From: Chloroflexota bacterium
GTDB lineage: Bacteria > Chloroflexota > Anaerolineae > Promineifilales > Promineifilaceae
Assembly: GCA_020628815.1 (NCBI GenBank)
Contig: JAHDEN010000053.1
Coordinates: 1-35,020 of the forward strand
Direction of reading: 5' to 3'
Length of the DNA stretch: 35,020 nucleotides
Positions 9,129-17,260 of the stretch are shown here, piece after piece. The notes under the pieces were generated by a model. It was given only the letters and a program-made list of their open reading frames with translations, did no database searches and was not told the DNA's origin. How positions within the stretch are numbered: the first letter of the stretch is position 1; each line of letters begins with the position of its first letter. The translations under genes were made by a program, and so were the position numbers.

Positions 9129-10866
9129 AAGACGCAAGCACAGCCTGAATCAAACGTTTGCGAGCCTCTTCATCAGCGGCCCCATCTGTCATAATTTCAA
9201 GCAGATGGGGCTGTTTCGATTCAATCGCCTGAGCCAACCCATCCCTAAAAGCAGACCGGCCGGTAAAACGGCCATGCGCCAAACTATAAAGCTCGGCCGT
9301 ATGGCTAAAATCCAGATCATGCGCCGTCAAAAAATGCTTGTCAAACGGCTCCCCATATTTTGAAATCGGCAAGCGTCTAAAAATGCTGCCACTATTATTG
9401 TTGAACAAAACAATCGTCAAATTAGGCAATTCCCGCGCCGCCAGCAGCCCGTTCATGTCATGATAAAGAGAGACATCACCAATGACCAAAATCGCAGGTT
9501 TGTCCGGCTCGGCCGCTGCTATGCCACACGCCGTTGAAACCACCCCATCAATGCCACTAGCCCCCCGGTTGCCAAACACCCGAATGTTCTGGCTAGATGG
9601 TTTTCCAAACGAATCTAAGTGACGCACGGGCAAACTATTCCCAATCATCAGATTGCAATCGGGCAAAGCAGATACCAAATCACTAAGATAAGCTCCATCA
9701 AAATCAGCCGACCCCATTTCTGCTTCAAGCTTCGTCCAACTGTCTCGCTCCCACGCTAAAACCGACTTCCACCAACGCCCACCGGAAGATGGCAGCTTCA
9801 TCCGTTCGTGCCAAAAGTTCACTGCAATCCCACCGGCCGTTTGGCAAAACACAGCCTCGTTCACCTGCCAAAAATCACTGGTCAGATGGCTGTCATCGGC
9901 CCACATCCCGCTCTCACGCACATGCAGCCGCACGGCCGGCCCGATCTTGCTCAAATAATCGTTTAACCATTTTGATGTCGGCACCGCCCCAAACCGAATC
10001 ACGATTTCAGGGGCCTCCCATTCAGCCGTCCGGCCGCCAGCCAGCCAGGTTTCATACCCCCCAACGATCAACTCAGGATTATCTATCCCAAAGCGCACGC
10101 CCGACAACGGATCAGCAAAAATCGGGTAGCCCGATTGCAAAGAGAATGTTTCAACCGCCTGTGCAAAATCCCCCTCAGGGCAGTTCGGCCCGCACACAAT
10201 AATCCCCCGTTCGTATTTGGCAAACCAATCTGCTAATTGATGCTCTTGAGCGGCATTCAGGCCAAGCACAGGTGCATTCTGAATTGCCAATTGCCCATTA
10301 TCAATTGCCCATTGCCCATTAGAAAATTCATCCTCCAACGGCTTCCGAAACGGAAAATTACAGTGGACCACCCCTTTTCTCAGCCCATTCGCTTTGGTGT
10401 ATGCCCGGCCGGCCGTTGTGGCAACATTCCGCCACGCATCTTCAGGCATAGCTTCATCTGGCAATGGCATATCCACGGCCCACAGCACATGATCCCCAAA
10501 CATTTTTACTTGGTCGATGGTTTGATTCGCCCCGCTATGGCGCAGCTCCGGCGGCCGGTCAGCCGTCAACACCAAAAGCGGCACCTGTGACATATTCGCC
10601 TCGATGATGGCAGGATAAAAATTCGCAGCCGCTGTACCGCTGGTACACACCATTGCCACCGGCCGGTTTGTTGCCTGCGCCATGCCTAGGGCGAAAAACG
10701 CCCCGCTCCGCTCATCCAAACACAAATGGGTTTGAACGGCCGGATGTGCATCAAACACCAGCGTCAGCGGCGTTGACCGTGATCCGGGGCAAATCACCAC
10801 ATCGGTTAATCCCGATTCAGCCAGCCCCTGCACAAAAATTTTAGAAAGTTGGATATTTGGATTCAA
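9127..10866 (-). CDS. menD: SEPHCHC synthase (MenD)
   Basis: A 579-residue ThDP-dependent enzyme joining isochorismate and 2-oxoglutarate to make SEPHCHC, the second step of classical menaquinone synthesis. The PYR domain shows CPGSRSTPLTL (26-36), DERSGAFFALG (51-61) and CTSGTAAANFYP (74-85). A TADRPPELR block is at 101-109. The PP domain shows FGNRGASGIDG (431-441) and the ThDP/Mg motif GDVSLYHDMN (463-472). Length is slightly above E. coli MenD (556). Residues 183-197 (NGQWAIDNGQLAIQN) are encoded by a heptamer-type DNA repeat and look like a recent in-frame insertion in the linker after the PYR domain. The gene lies 55 bases downstream of menF on the same strand. Confidence 0.95.
   Translation of the reverse strand: MNPNIQLSKIFVQGLAESGLTDVVICPGSRSTPLTLVFDAHPAVQTHLCLDERSGAFFALGMAQATNRPVAMVCTSGTAAANFYPAIIEANMSQVPLLVLTADRPPELRHSGANQTIDQVKMFGDHVLWAVDMPLPDEAMPEDAWRNVATTAGRAYTKANGLRKGVVHCNFPFRKPLEDEFSNGQWAIDNGQLAIQNAPVLGLNAAQEHQLADWFAKYERGIIVCGPNCPEGDFAQAVETFSLQSGYPIFADPLSGVRFGIDNPELIVGGYETWLAGGRTAEWEAPEIVIRFGAVPTSKWLNDYLSKIGPAVRLHVRESGMWADDSHLTSDFWQVNEAVFCQTAGGIAVNFWHERMKLPSSGGRWWKSVLAWERDSWTKLEAEMGSADFDGAYLSDLVSALPDCNLMIGNSLPVRHLDSFGKPSSQNIRVFGNRGASGIDGVVSTACGIAAAEPDKPAILVIGDVSLYHDMNGLLAARELPNLTIVLFNNNSGSIFRRLPISKYGEPFDKHFLTAHDLDFSHTAELYSLAHGRFTGRSAFRDGLAQAIESKQPHLLEIMTDGAADEEARKRLIQAVLAS
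10281..10321. repeat. heptamer-type repeat inserted in frame in menD
   Basis: Overlapping ATTGCCC/ATTGCCA units run through this 41-base stretch, giving the tandem protein pattern NGQWAI-DNGQLAI in MenD. The AATTGCCAATTG core recurs at 23531-23543 (CAATTGGCAATTG). A related AGTTGCC array lies at 32316-32353. Both of those are intergenic, so this copy has been captured by a coding sequence. Confidence 0.65.
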
Positions 10867-10921
10867 AATTAGATCAGAGACAAGAGATCAGAGAGAGAAC
10901 AGCCCTCTCTTCTCTACCCTC
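10867..10921. repeat. AGAGATC / CTCTCT low-complexity menF-menD spacer
   Basis: The 55-base spacer consists almost entirely of GATCAGAGA/CAAGAGATCAGAGAGAG on one side and CCCTCTCTTCTCTACCCTCTTATCTCTC on the other. AGAGAG and CTCTCT around AACAGCC can form a short stem of six pairs. In the minus (menD) sense a purine-rich AGAGAGATAAGAGGG tract precedes menD. No clear ribosome-binding site lies close to the menD ATG. Confidence 0.4.
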
Positions 10922-12280
10922 TTATCTCTCTACTCCTAAAGCATTTAACATCGGCCGGAACTTAATCGCCGTCTCTTCCCACTCACCTGCCGGATCAGAA
11001 TCAGCCACAATGCCCGCCCCAGCGTAGGCCCAAACCTTGTCCCGCTGGGCGACGGCCGACCGTATCGCCACCCCAAATTTGCCGTCCAAATTTGGGTCTA
11101 GATACCCTACAGGAGCACCATACCAGCCACGGGTCACCGGTTCATCACTGCTAATAAATTCCATCGCCCGTTCACGCGGTGCCCCGCCCAACGCCGGGGT
11201 AGGATGCAGCAGCTCAATCAGCCCCAGCACCCCATTCGCCTCGGCCGTTTCCCCCTCAATCGGCGTGTACAAATGCTGAATGTTCCCCAGCTTCATCAAC
11301 TTCGGTTCCCCATCGATGGTTAATTTTTGCGTAATCGGCTCAAGCCGTTTCCCAATCGAATCCACCACCAACTGATGCTCATGCTGGTTTTTGGGATCAT
11401 TCAGCAAACCGTTCCCAAATGCCTGATCTTCTTCGGCCGTTTTGCCACGCGGCGCAGAACCGGCCAATCCCATCGTGCTAATTTTTGTCCCATGCGTCTC
11501 GATCAACGTTTCAGGCGTGGCCCCATAAAATGCATGAAACGGCCGGGGCTCAAATAAAAAGCGATTACATTCCGCATATTTTTCTTCAAGCCATTGTAAA
11601 AGATGGGTCACACTAACCGGCCCATCTAAGCCGATCTCACACAGCCGGGCCAAGACCACTTTGTCCATTTCTCCGGCCGTCATTTGTTCAATCGCCAGCT
11701 CTAGCATCGTGCGCCACTGGGCTTCGCTCATCGGGTAGGTTGTGCTTTTAGGGGATGGGTTATTAATCGATGACAGTTGATCGCTTGAAATTAGTTCGGC
11801 CAACCGTTCGGTCAACGCAGTCAAAAGATCAGCAGCAAGCTCCTGAGCCTCAGAAACCGTTGGCACAAGCACATTCATCGTCAACCATGTGGCCTCATCC
11901 TGAATCGACATTTGGTAGTGGGGCAACATAAAATGGGCCGGGAAAAACGATGACCAAGCCACGTCGGGGATAAACGCCGGAGTAAATGAAAATCCGCCAA
12001 ACAGATGGGGCGATGCCATTTGGGGTGCTTGGGCTGGGACTTGAATCACCGCCGTGCTAAACAGCTCGGCCGTCTGTTGCTGTATCTCCCGAAAACGCCG
12101 TTTTCCCCAGCCAAATATCTCTTTGGCCGCACCGATCCCCGCCAGCGTAACCGAATCATCCCCCCAAAAAAAGCGAGGACCGCCCCGGCCGTGGCGCAAA
12201 AACCGATAGGGGTCTAACCCCTCAGCCGGTATCGAGACCGACAGTAAAACCTGTGGTGGGGCTTCATCTAAATCAGACAT
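10922..12280 (-). CDS. menF: isochorismate synthase (MenF)
   Basis: A 452-residue chorismate-utilising enzyme converting chorismate to isochorismate, the entry step of menaquinone synthesis. The C-terminal catalytic domain is well conserved: MDKVVLAR (206-212, where Lys207 aligns with the general-base lysine of MenF/EntC), GLAGSAPRGKT (271-281), NQHEHQLVVDSI (298-309, Mg-binding Glu), GNIQHLYTP (332-340), ELLHPTPALGG (356-366), GWYGAPVGY (385-393) and AGAGIVADSDP (420-430). EntC and salicylate synthases share these motifs, but the following menD fixes the role. The start lies 13 bases after the tetR stop and menD follows, so tetR-menF-menD looks like one operon. Confidence 0.93.
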   Translation of the reverse strand: MSDLDEAPPQVLLSVSIPAEGLDPYRFLRHGRGGPRFFWGDDSVTLAGIGAAKEIFGWGKRRFREIQQQTAELFSTAVIQVPAQAPQMASPHLFGGFSFTPAFIPDVAWSSFFPAHFMLPHYQMSIQDEATWLTMNVLVPTVSEAQELAADLLTALTERLAELISSDQLSSINNPSPKSTTYPMSEAQWRTMLELAIEQMTAGEMDKVVLARLCEIGLDGPVSVTHLLQWLEEKYAECNRFLFEPRPFHAFYGATPETLIETHGTKISTMGLAGSAPRGKTAEEDQAFGNGLLNDPKNQHEHQLVVDSIGKRLEPITQKLTIDGEPKLMKLGNIQHLYTPIEGETAEANGVLGLIELLHPTPALGGAPRERAMEFISSDEPVTRGWYGAPVGYLDPNLDGKFGVAIRSAVAQRDKVWAYAGAGIVADSDPAGEWEETAIKFRPMLNALGVER

Positions 12281-12293
12281 AATGGACTCTTAT

Positions 12294-12887
12294 TTACTCC
12301 CCATCTACCCCGACAGAACGCAAGAGCATGGGAACAAGTTCAGACACAATTTTTTCATTGTTGGGCTCACCCGTATACACCCAACGAATCACCAAATGGT
12401 AAATGGCACCCATCCAAGCATGAGACGTAAACTCAACATCGAGATTTTCGTTAGGAATTTCTCCCGCCTCAATCGCTTCAATCAAATATTCTGAAATCAT
12501 GCGTGCAAATCGCTCATTCACTTCCATCCGTTTTTGCTCAAACGGTTGCCCCAACCCCATCGCCTGAACCAGCAAAATTTTGGCCGGTTGCCGATAGCGA
12601 GAAAAAGTTTCTAGCACTGTTTTCAGCGCAACTTCGACCCGGGCGATTCCCTTTGGCTCCGCTTCAATCGCTTTGCGCGTCTGCTTTTCAAGCAGATCTG
12701 AAAACTGATCGACTAAAGACAGAAATAGCCGCTCTTTATTGGGAAAATGAAAATAAATCGAGCCTTTCGAGGTTGAAGACTCTGATGCGATTTCGTCTAG
12801 TTTTGTATCGTGATACCCTTTATTCGCAAATACATCAAGGGCCGCATCAAGGATTCTATTCTTAGTTGTTTCTGGATCTCGTGACAT
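12294..12887 (-). CDS. TetR-family transcriptional regulator
   Basis: A 197-residue TetR repressor. The N-terminal helix-turn-helix domain covers about residues 8-56 (RILDAALDVFANKGY, then TKLDEIASESSTSKGSIYFHFPNKERLF). The C-terminal ligand and dimerisation domain has no recognisable ligand signature. It is the first gene of the apparent tetR-menF-menD operon, with 13 bases to menF, so it may control its own transcript and menaquinone synthesis; this is inferred from position. The divergent intergenic region on its 5' side (12888-13070) holds three inverted repeats that are candidate operators, including the TetR-like GACTG-GT-CAGTC at 12992-13003. Confidence 0.92.
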   Translation of the reverse strand: MSRDPETTKNRILDAALDVFANKGYHDTKLDEIASESSTSKGSIYFHFPNKERLFLSLVDQFSDLLEKQTRKAIEAEPKGIARVEVALKTVLETFSRYRQPAKILLVQAMGLGQPFEQKRMEVNERFARMISEYLIEAIEAGEIPNENLDVEFTSHAWMGAIYHLVIRWVYTGEPNNEKIVSELVPMLLRSVGVDGE

Positions 12888-12900
12888 GTTTAGCTTTTAG

Positions 12901-12921
12901 CTAACAGACAGTTGCTGTTAG
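12901..12921. promoter_or_regulatory. inverted repeat CTAACAG-N7-CTGTTAG upstream of tetR
   Basis: CTAACAG (12901-12907) and CTGTTAG (12915-12921) are perfect inverted seven-mers. An alternative nested pair, ACAGAC (12904-12909) and GTCTGT (12921-12926), overlaps it. The site begins 14 bases upstream of the tetR start codon, a position suited to autorepression. Confidence 0.5.
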
Positions 12922-12938
12922 TCTGTGTGGTCTAAATT

Positions 12939-12964
12939 AAAGGTTGAGCTGGACTTCAACCTTT
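12939..12964. promoter_or_regulatory. perfect 9-bp inverted repeat containing the shared 10-mer
   Basis: AAAGGTTGA (12939-12947) and TCAACCTTT (12956-12964) are perfect inverted nine-mers around an eight-base spacer. The left arm plus the next G is the ten-mer also found before menE and the PP2C gene. It could be a dimer-binding operator, or a stem-loop in the divergent HAD leader. Confidence 0.5.
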
Positions 12965-12991
12965 CGCAATAATGAAAATTGCCCCAAAACC

Positions 12992-13003
12992 GACTGGTCA
13001 GTC
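12992..13003. promoter_or_regulatory. TetR-type palindrome GACTG-GT-CAGTC
   Basis: GACTGGTCAGTC is a five-base inverted repeat around GT, typical in size and style of TetR-family operators. It lies between the divergent tetR and HAD genes, 68 bases before the HAD start codon and 105 bases before the tetR start. Assignment to the adjacent regulator is inferred. Confidence 0.5.
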
Positions 13004-13070
13004 TATTGTGAAAATTGTAACAATCAGAATCGTAAGCGTCAATCAGAAATCTGTATAAAATTATAAATCT

Positions 13071-13691
13071 ATGGAAAAACAATCAGACATTAAGGCAATC
13101 GTTTTTGATATTGGCGGGGTTCTCATACGGACAGAAGATCGCTCGTATCGCAATAATTTGGAGGATCGTTTGGGGCTGGACCGGGGTGAATCTGAAATAT
13201 TGGTTTTCAACGGCGAAATGGGTCGCAAGGCGCAACATGGGCAAATCACCTCGGCCGAGCTTTACAGCTGGATTCAGGCACATCTAGGGCTAGATGATGC
13301 CGGGATCGCACGCTTTAAACATGAGTTTTGGGCCGGTGACCAGCTGGACACCGAGCTGGTTGAGTTCATCCAATCCCTTAAAAAGAAATACACTGTGTGT
13401 GTAATCAGCAACTTTATGGATGCGTTGCCGCAAATGCTAAAAACTGAGTTTCCGGCCGCAGATGCCTTCCATTTTACTGTCGTATCTGCACATGTTGGTA
13501 TCATGAAACCGGACCCCAGAATATTTGAACACACGCTAAAGCTGCTAAATTTACGGCCGGAAGAGACGATTTTCATCGACGATTTCCAACATAACATTGA
13601 TGGCTGTCGAGCGGTTGGGATGCATGGCATCCACTTCAAACCAGAAGAAAACTTGAAACAAAATTTGAAAGACTATGGCGTTACCCTATAG
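13071..13691 (+). CDS. HAD-IA family hydrolase
   Basis: A 206-residue haloacid-dehalogenase superfamily phosphatase, cytoplasmic. Motif I is VFDIGGVL with nucleophile Asp13; the usual second Asp is Gly15, as in the YihX/epoxide-hydrolase-N-like GGVL branch. Motif II is ISNF with Ser113, motif III KPDPRIF with Lys146, and motif IV IDD (Asp170-Asp171). The substrate is probably a small phosphorylated metabolite but is not predictable. It is divergent from tetR across a 183-base region rich in inverted repeats, so shared regulation is possible. Confidence 0.87.
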   Translation: MEKQSDIKAIVFDIGGVLIRTEDRSYRNNLEDRLGLDRGESEILVFNGEMGRKAQHGQITSAELYSWIQAHLGLDDAGIARFKHEFWAGDQLDTELVEFIQSLKKKYTVCVISNFMDALPQMLKTEFPAADAFHFTVVSAHVGIMKPDPRIFEHTLKLLNLRPEETIFIDDFQHNIDGCRAVGMHGIHFKPEENLKQNLKDYGVTL

Positions 13692-13832
13692 AGGAAATTC
13701 TTTCATCCTCTTTCTTGTCTCACCGCACCCATCATCACAACAAATCGAGAAGCTAAAAACGGCCCTTAAAACGTAGGTTAGCGGTAGCTGTCACCAAACC
13801 GTTGCTGAAACTTTTAAGGTCTTAGATCGACT

Positions 13833-14618
13833 ATGCATCACCTTTTTCTCTCTCCCCACTACGATGATGCGATTTATTCATGTGGTGGCACAATTGCAAA
13901 ACTAGCTCAAGCCAAACAGCAGGTGACTGTTTTAACGGTCTGCGCCGGTTATCCCACATCAGCCAGCATTTCACCTTATGCCCAGTCGCTGCATGACCGT
14001 TGGGGGTTTTCAGATCATTCGGCCGTCAACGAGATGATCGAAATTCGGAGACAGGAAGACAAAAATGCGCTTAACATCGTTGGGGCAGATGGCCTTTATT
14101 TTGATATACCCGATTGCATTTACAGACACGGAGAAGAACCAGAAAGCTGGTTTTACCAGAGCGATGATGACATTTTTGGTCGCCTAAACGGAGCTGAAGA
14201 CAGTCTAATTTCTGTCATTGCCCGCTCAATCTTAGATATCGCAGACAAATTCTCCCCAAACCCCAACAACATCCGGGTCTACATTCCGCTGACCATCGGC
14301 AACCATGTTGATCACCAGTTGGTCCGCTATGCGGCCGAACGTGCGTTTGGCGCAGAAACCCTCACCTACTATCAAGATTATCCCTACAGCAAAGACCGTG
14401 AGCAGCTAAAAAACTACGAAAATTCAATCGACTGGGCCTCCACCATCAACTACTTGGGCGAAGAAGACATCTATCAAAAAATCCAAGCGGTCGCAGCCTA
14501 TCGGTCCCAGATCAGCACATTCTGGAGCGACGAGCAAGCGATGGGAACCGAGGTACGTGAGTTTTTACGCGCTTGGGGGAATGGAGAGCTTTTTTGGCGA
14601 TACACCCCTACGCTTTAA
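13833..14618 (+). CDS. PIG-L / LmbE-family deacetylase
   Basis: A 261-residue zinc-dependent N-deacetylase of the PIG-L/LmbE family. The zinc and catalytic motif SPHYDDA provides His9, Asp11 and Asp12, and the second motif HVDH provides His158 and His161. Family members remove acetyl groups from GlcNAc-linked substrates (MshB, BshB, GlcNAc-PI deacetylase). Which substrate applies here is unknown because no glycosyltransferase or thiol-biosynthesis gene is adjacent. The stop codon overlaps the stop of the convergent TauE/SafE gene in a shared TTAA. Confidence 0.88.
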   Translation: MHHLFLSPHYDDAIYSCGGTIAKLAQAKQQVTVLTVCAGYPTSASISPYAQSLHDRWGFSDHSAVNEMIEIRRQEDKNALNIVGADGLYFDIPDCIYRHGEEPESWFYQSDDDIFGRLNGAEDSLISVIARSILDIADKFSPNPNNIRVYIPLTIGNHVDHQLVRYAAERAFGAETLTYYQDYPYSKDREQLKNYENSIDWASTINYLGEEDIYQKIQAVAAYRSQISTFWSDEQAMGTEVREFLRAWGNGELFWRYTPTL

Positions 14619-15343
14619 AAAACCGACCAAATCATTGAAAGCCCGATCACGGTGAGCAACAGCTGAACCAGCCGCTTAAACAGCTGCGCCGGAATAAACC
14701 GGTCTAAAGCGATTCCGGCCGCAAGTCCCGACAGGATGCCCGCAAAAACCCAGCCATACATCCCCCACAAATCGGCCGTTAATCGACCTTGCACAAAATG
14801 CCCCACAAGCGTCAACGTCGAGCAGAAAATAAAGAACGATTGCAGATTCACTCTAAATCGTTCTTTTTCCCAGCAGCACACATCCCCATAAATAACCACA
14901 GGAGGGCCGGGGCTGTTATACGCACCGGTCAATAAACCAGATATAAATCCAGCGCCCCATGTTAACGGCCGTGGTGCCGGATCCATCGGAGTGAGTTCCG
15001 GCTGGAACACACGATATGCCACATAAAACAGGATAAGCAGCCCCAAAATCGGCCGCAAGATCGCTTCGTTCACCACCGTGATGATCAACAGCCCGGCCGG
15101 GATCCCTAAGGCGGCCGGAATAATCAGCGGCATCACATCTTTAAAACTGATGCTGGATCGAAACCATAAAATGACCAAAATCTGACTCGTCAACATCGCC
15201 AACGCGGTCAGCGGAGCCGCCATATCGATCCCCAATAAGATGGTTAAAATCGGCATTACGATCAACCCTTTACCAAATCCCAAAGTGGCGGCCGTGAATG
15301 TCCCAAAGAAAACGGTTAAGATTACTAAAATAATTTCATTCAT
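14615..15343 (-). CDS. TauE/SafE family permease
   Basis: A 242-residue integral membrane protein of the TauE/SafE (DUF81) family, with about eight hydrophobic segments across its length. It starts ILVILTVFFGTFTAATLGFGKGLIVMP and carries the family-typical GAGFISGLLTGAYNSPGPPVVIY block in the middle. Members export sulfite, sulfoacetate or other organic anions, and the substrate here is unassigned. It is divergent from the Lgt-like gene with only 23 bases between starts, so any promoters must overlap the neighbouring coding region or be very compact. Confidence 0.88.
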   Translation of the reverse strand: MNEIILVILTVFFGTFTAATLGFGKGLIVMPILTILLGIDMAAPLTALAMLTSQILVILWFRSSISFKDVMPLIIPAALGIPAGLLIITVVNEAILRPILGLLILFYVAYRVFQPELTPMDPAPRPLTWGAGFISGLLTGAYNSPGPPVVIYGDVCCWEKERFRVNLQSFFIFCSTLTLVGHFVQGRLTADLWGMYGWVFAGILSGLAAGIALDRFIPAQLFKRLVQLLLTVIGLSMIWSVF

Positions 15344-15366
15344 ACGCTAACAAACTGTACCTCTTT

Positions 15367-16113
15367 ATGTTTCCCCTTTTGTTTAGAACAGATTCAGGTT
15401 TTATTTATACGTTCTCTGCCATTTGGCTTTTGGGGATATCCATCAGCCTTTTGATCGTGTTGCGGCGCAACCCAAGCTTTAACGGGTGGGACGGGTTGCT
15501 CACGGCCGGAATTTTAGCCCTTGGGCTGGGGCGGCTCCAATTTGTGCTCGAAAACGCAGAATGGTTTGCCGAAAATCAAGCCGCCCGTTGGAACTGGCTG
15601 CAAGGGGGGCACAGCTTTGCCGGTGCCGCGTTAGGCGCACTCATCGGCCTTTATTTGTGGTCTTACGCCACACAAAACAATTTGCGCCCCATGCTCAGCG
15701 CACTGGCCCCAACTGTGCCTCTGCTGTTTGTTACCGGCTGGTTAGCCTGCTATTTTGACGGATGTGGCTACGGCGCACAAACGAATCCAAGCTGGGCCGC
15801 GGCCGAGCTACCCAATAATTTTGGCCTCATGGCCGCCCGCTATCAAACTCAGCTTTTAGGGATGATCACCGCACTCGCTGTTGGGTTTCCCTTATGGATC
15901 AGTATTCGAGAAGACAACGGCCGTCGCTACGCCCCCCATCACTTTTGGGGGAGCTTGACCGTGCTGGCCGCCATCCGAGCACTAATCTACCTGTTACAAG
16001 GCAACACCGTCCCCATGCTGGGTCAAAATCGCATCGATCTATTACTGGCGTTAGCCATTGCCGCATTGGCAATTGTTTTGAGGACAACAAAATATTTGGG
16101 GCATTCAAATTAG
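15367..16113 (+). CDS. divergent Lgt-like integral membrane protein
   Basis: A 248-residue polytopic membrane protein with the skeleton of prolipoprotein diacylglyceryl transferase. GGHSFAGAALG (80-90) aligns with the family GGxSFHGG block, GWLACYFDGCGYG (124-136) with GRxGCFxNGCCYG, RYQTQLLG with HPxQLYE, and MLGQNRIDLLLAL with the terminal GQ segment. The catalytic His of SFHGG is Ala85 and the conserved Arg of GRxG is Trp125, so classical Lgt activity is doubtful. It may be a paralogue with a different lipid or acceptor, or a non-enzymatic relative. The family call is inferred from these motif positions, not from a search. Confidence 0.6.
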   Translation: MFPLLFRTDSGFIYTFSAIWLLGISISLLIVLRRNPSFNGWDGLLTAGILALGLGRLQFVLENAEWFAENQAARWNWLQGGHSFAGAALGALIGLYLWSYATQNNLRPMLSALAPTVPLLFVTGWLACYFDGCGYGAQTNPSWAAAELPNNFGLMAARYQTQLLGMITALAVGFPLWISIREDNGRRYAPHHFWGSLTVLAAIRALIYLLQGNTVPMLGQNRIDLLLALAIAALAIVLRTTKYLGHSN

Positions 16114-16199
16114 ATGGGGTAACATTTAAACCCATTCCACTATAAGCTCAATCTTGACACTATCGATTTATAAAAGGCTGGATCGCCTTTACTCAACTT

Positions 16200-17153
16200 A
16201 TGACACAACTTCCAGACGATGAACTTAGCAACTTGTTAGCCGACGCTCTGCCTGAAGGGCATAAATCAGGCTATGTCGCCTTAGTCGGCCGCCCCAATGT
16301 GGGCAAGAGCACCCTACTCAACACGATGTTGCGCCAAAAAATCGCGATTGTGTCTCACAGGCCGCAAACAACCCGCATTCAGCAGCTGGGCATCGTCACA
16401 GAACCAGATCATCAGATTGTTTTTGTCGACACCCCTGGCATTATGCAAAAGGCGATGCACAAGCTTGATGAGCTGATGCTCGAAAACGCGGTTGATGCGC
16501 TCAACGATGCAGATGTGCTCATTTGGCTTATCGATGGCACAGTGCCACCCAACGCCGAAGATGCGAACTTAGCCGAGATGATGACCAAGGCGCGTGGTAA
16601 GGTCATTCTCGTCATCAATAAAAACGATCAGATCCCGCCTGCAGAGGTGGTTGAAAAAACTGATGCGTATCGCACCCTGTTACCGGCTGAGACAGATTGG
16701 TTCTTTATTTCGGCCGATAAACAGCGTGGCACCGCAGAGCTTTACACACATATCGTTGCTAGTTTGCCCGAGGGGCCCCGCTACTATCCGGCCGATCAGA
16801 TCACCCAAACGTTTACCCGTGACATCGTTGCCGAGCTGATTCGGGAACAAATTTTGCTTAATATTCGGGATGAGATCCCACACGGCACAACGGTGTTGAT
16901 CGATTCATTTAACGAACAGGCAAAACCGATCCATATAAAAGCCAACATTTTTGTAGAGCGGGACAGCCACAAAGCGATTGTGATCGGAGCTGGGGGGAAA
17001 ATGCTGAAACACATTGGTGCCAATGCCCGTAGAGAAATCGAAGAGTTAATTGGGGAACAGGTTTTTCTTGAAATATGGGTCAAAATTGCACCCAAGTGGC
17101 GTAAACGAGAAGGCCAGCTCAAACGATTCGGCTATTTGCCAGCAGACAAATAA
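16200..17153 (+). CDS. era: GTPase Era
   Basis: A 317-residue Era GTPase needed for maturation of the small ribosomal subunit through 16S rRNA 3'-end binding. G1 is GRPNVGKST (30-38), the switch region has QTTR (56-59), G3 is DTPG (77-80), G4 is NKND (140-143) and G5 is SAD (171-173). The C-terminal KH domain includes GGKMLKHIGANARREIE and FLEIWVKI. Length is slightly above the usual 300 because of an N-terminal extension of about 22 residues. It is followed after 107 bases by a Tat-exported protein gene on the same strand. Confidence 0.96.
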   Translation: MTQLPDDELSNLLADALPEGHKSGYVALVGRPNVGKSTLLNTMLRQKIAIVSHRPQTTRIQQLGIVTEPDHQIVFVDTPGIMQKAMHKLDELMLENAVDALNDADVLIWLIDGTVPPNAEDANLAEMMTKARGKVILVINKNDQIPPAEVVEKTDAYRTLLPAETDWFFISADKQRGTAELYTHIVASLPEGPRYYPADQITQTFTRDIVAELIREQILLNIRDEIPHGTTVLIDSFNEQAKPIHIKANIFVERDSHKAIVIGAGGKMLKHIGANARREIEELIGEQVFLEIWVKIAPKWRKREGQLKRFGYLPADK

Positions 17154-17260
17154 GACGTACTGCGTCGGCCGTTCGGTAGCAAAATCGCCATTCCGCGCAG
17201 AAAAGAACGTACTAACGTAGAACGCCAGCGCCAGCTCGCTGGTGTGAACCAACCAATATC

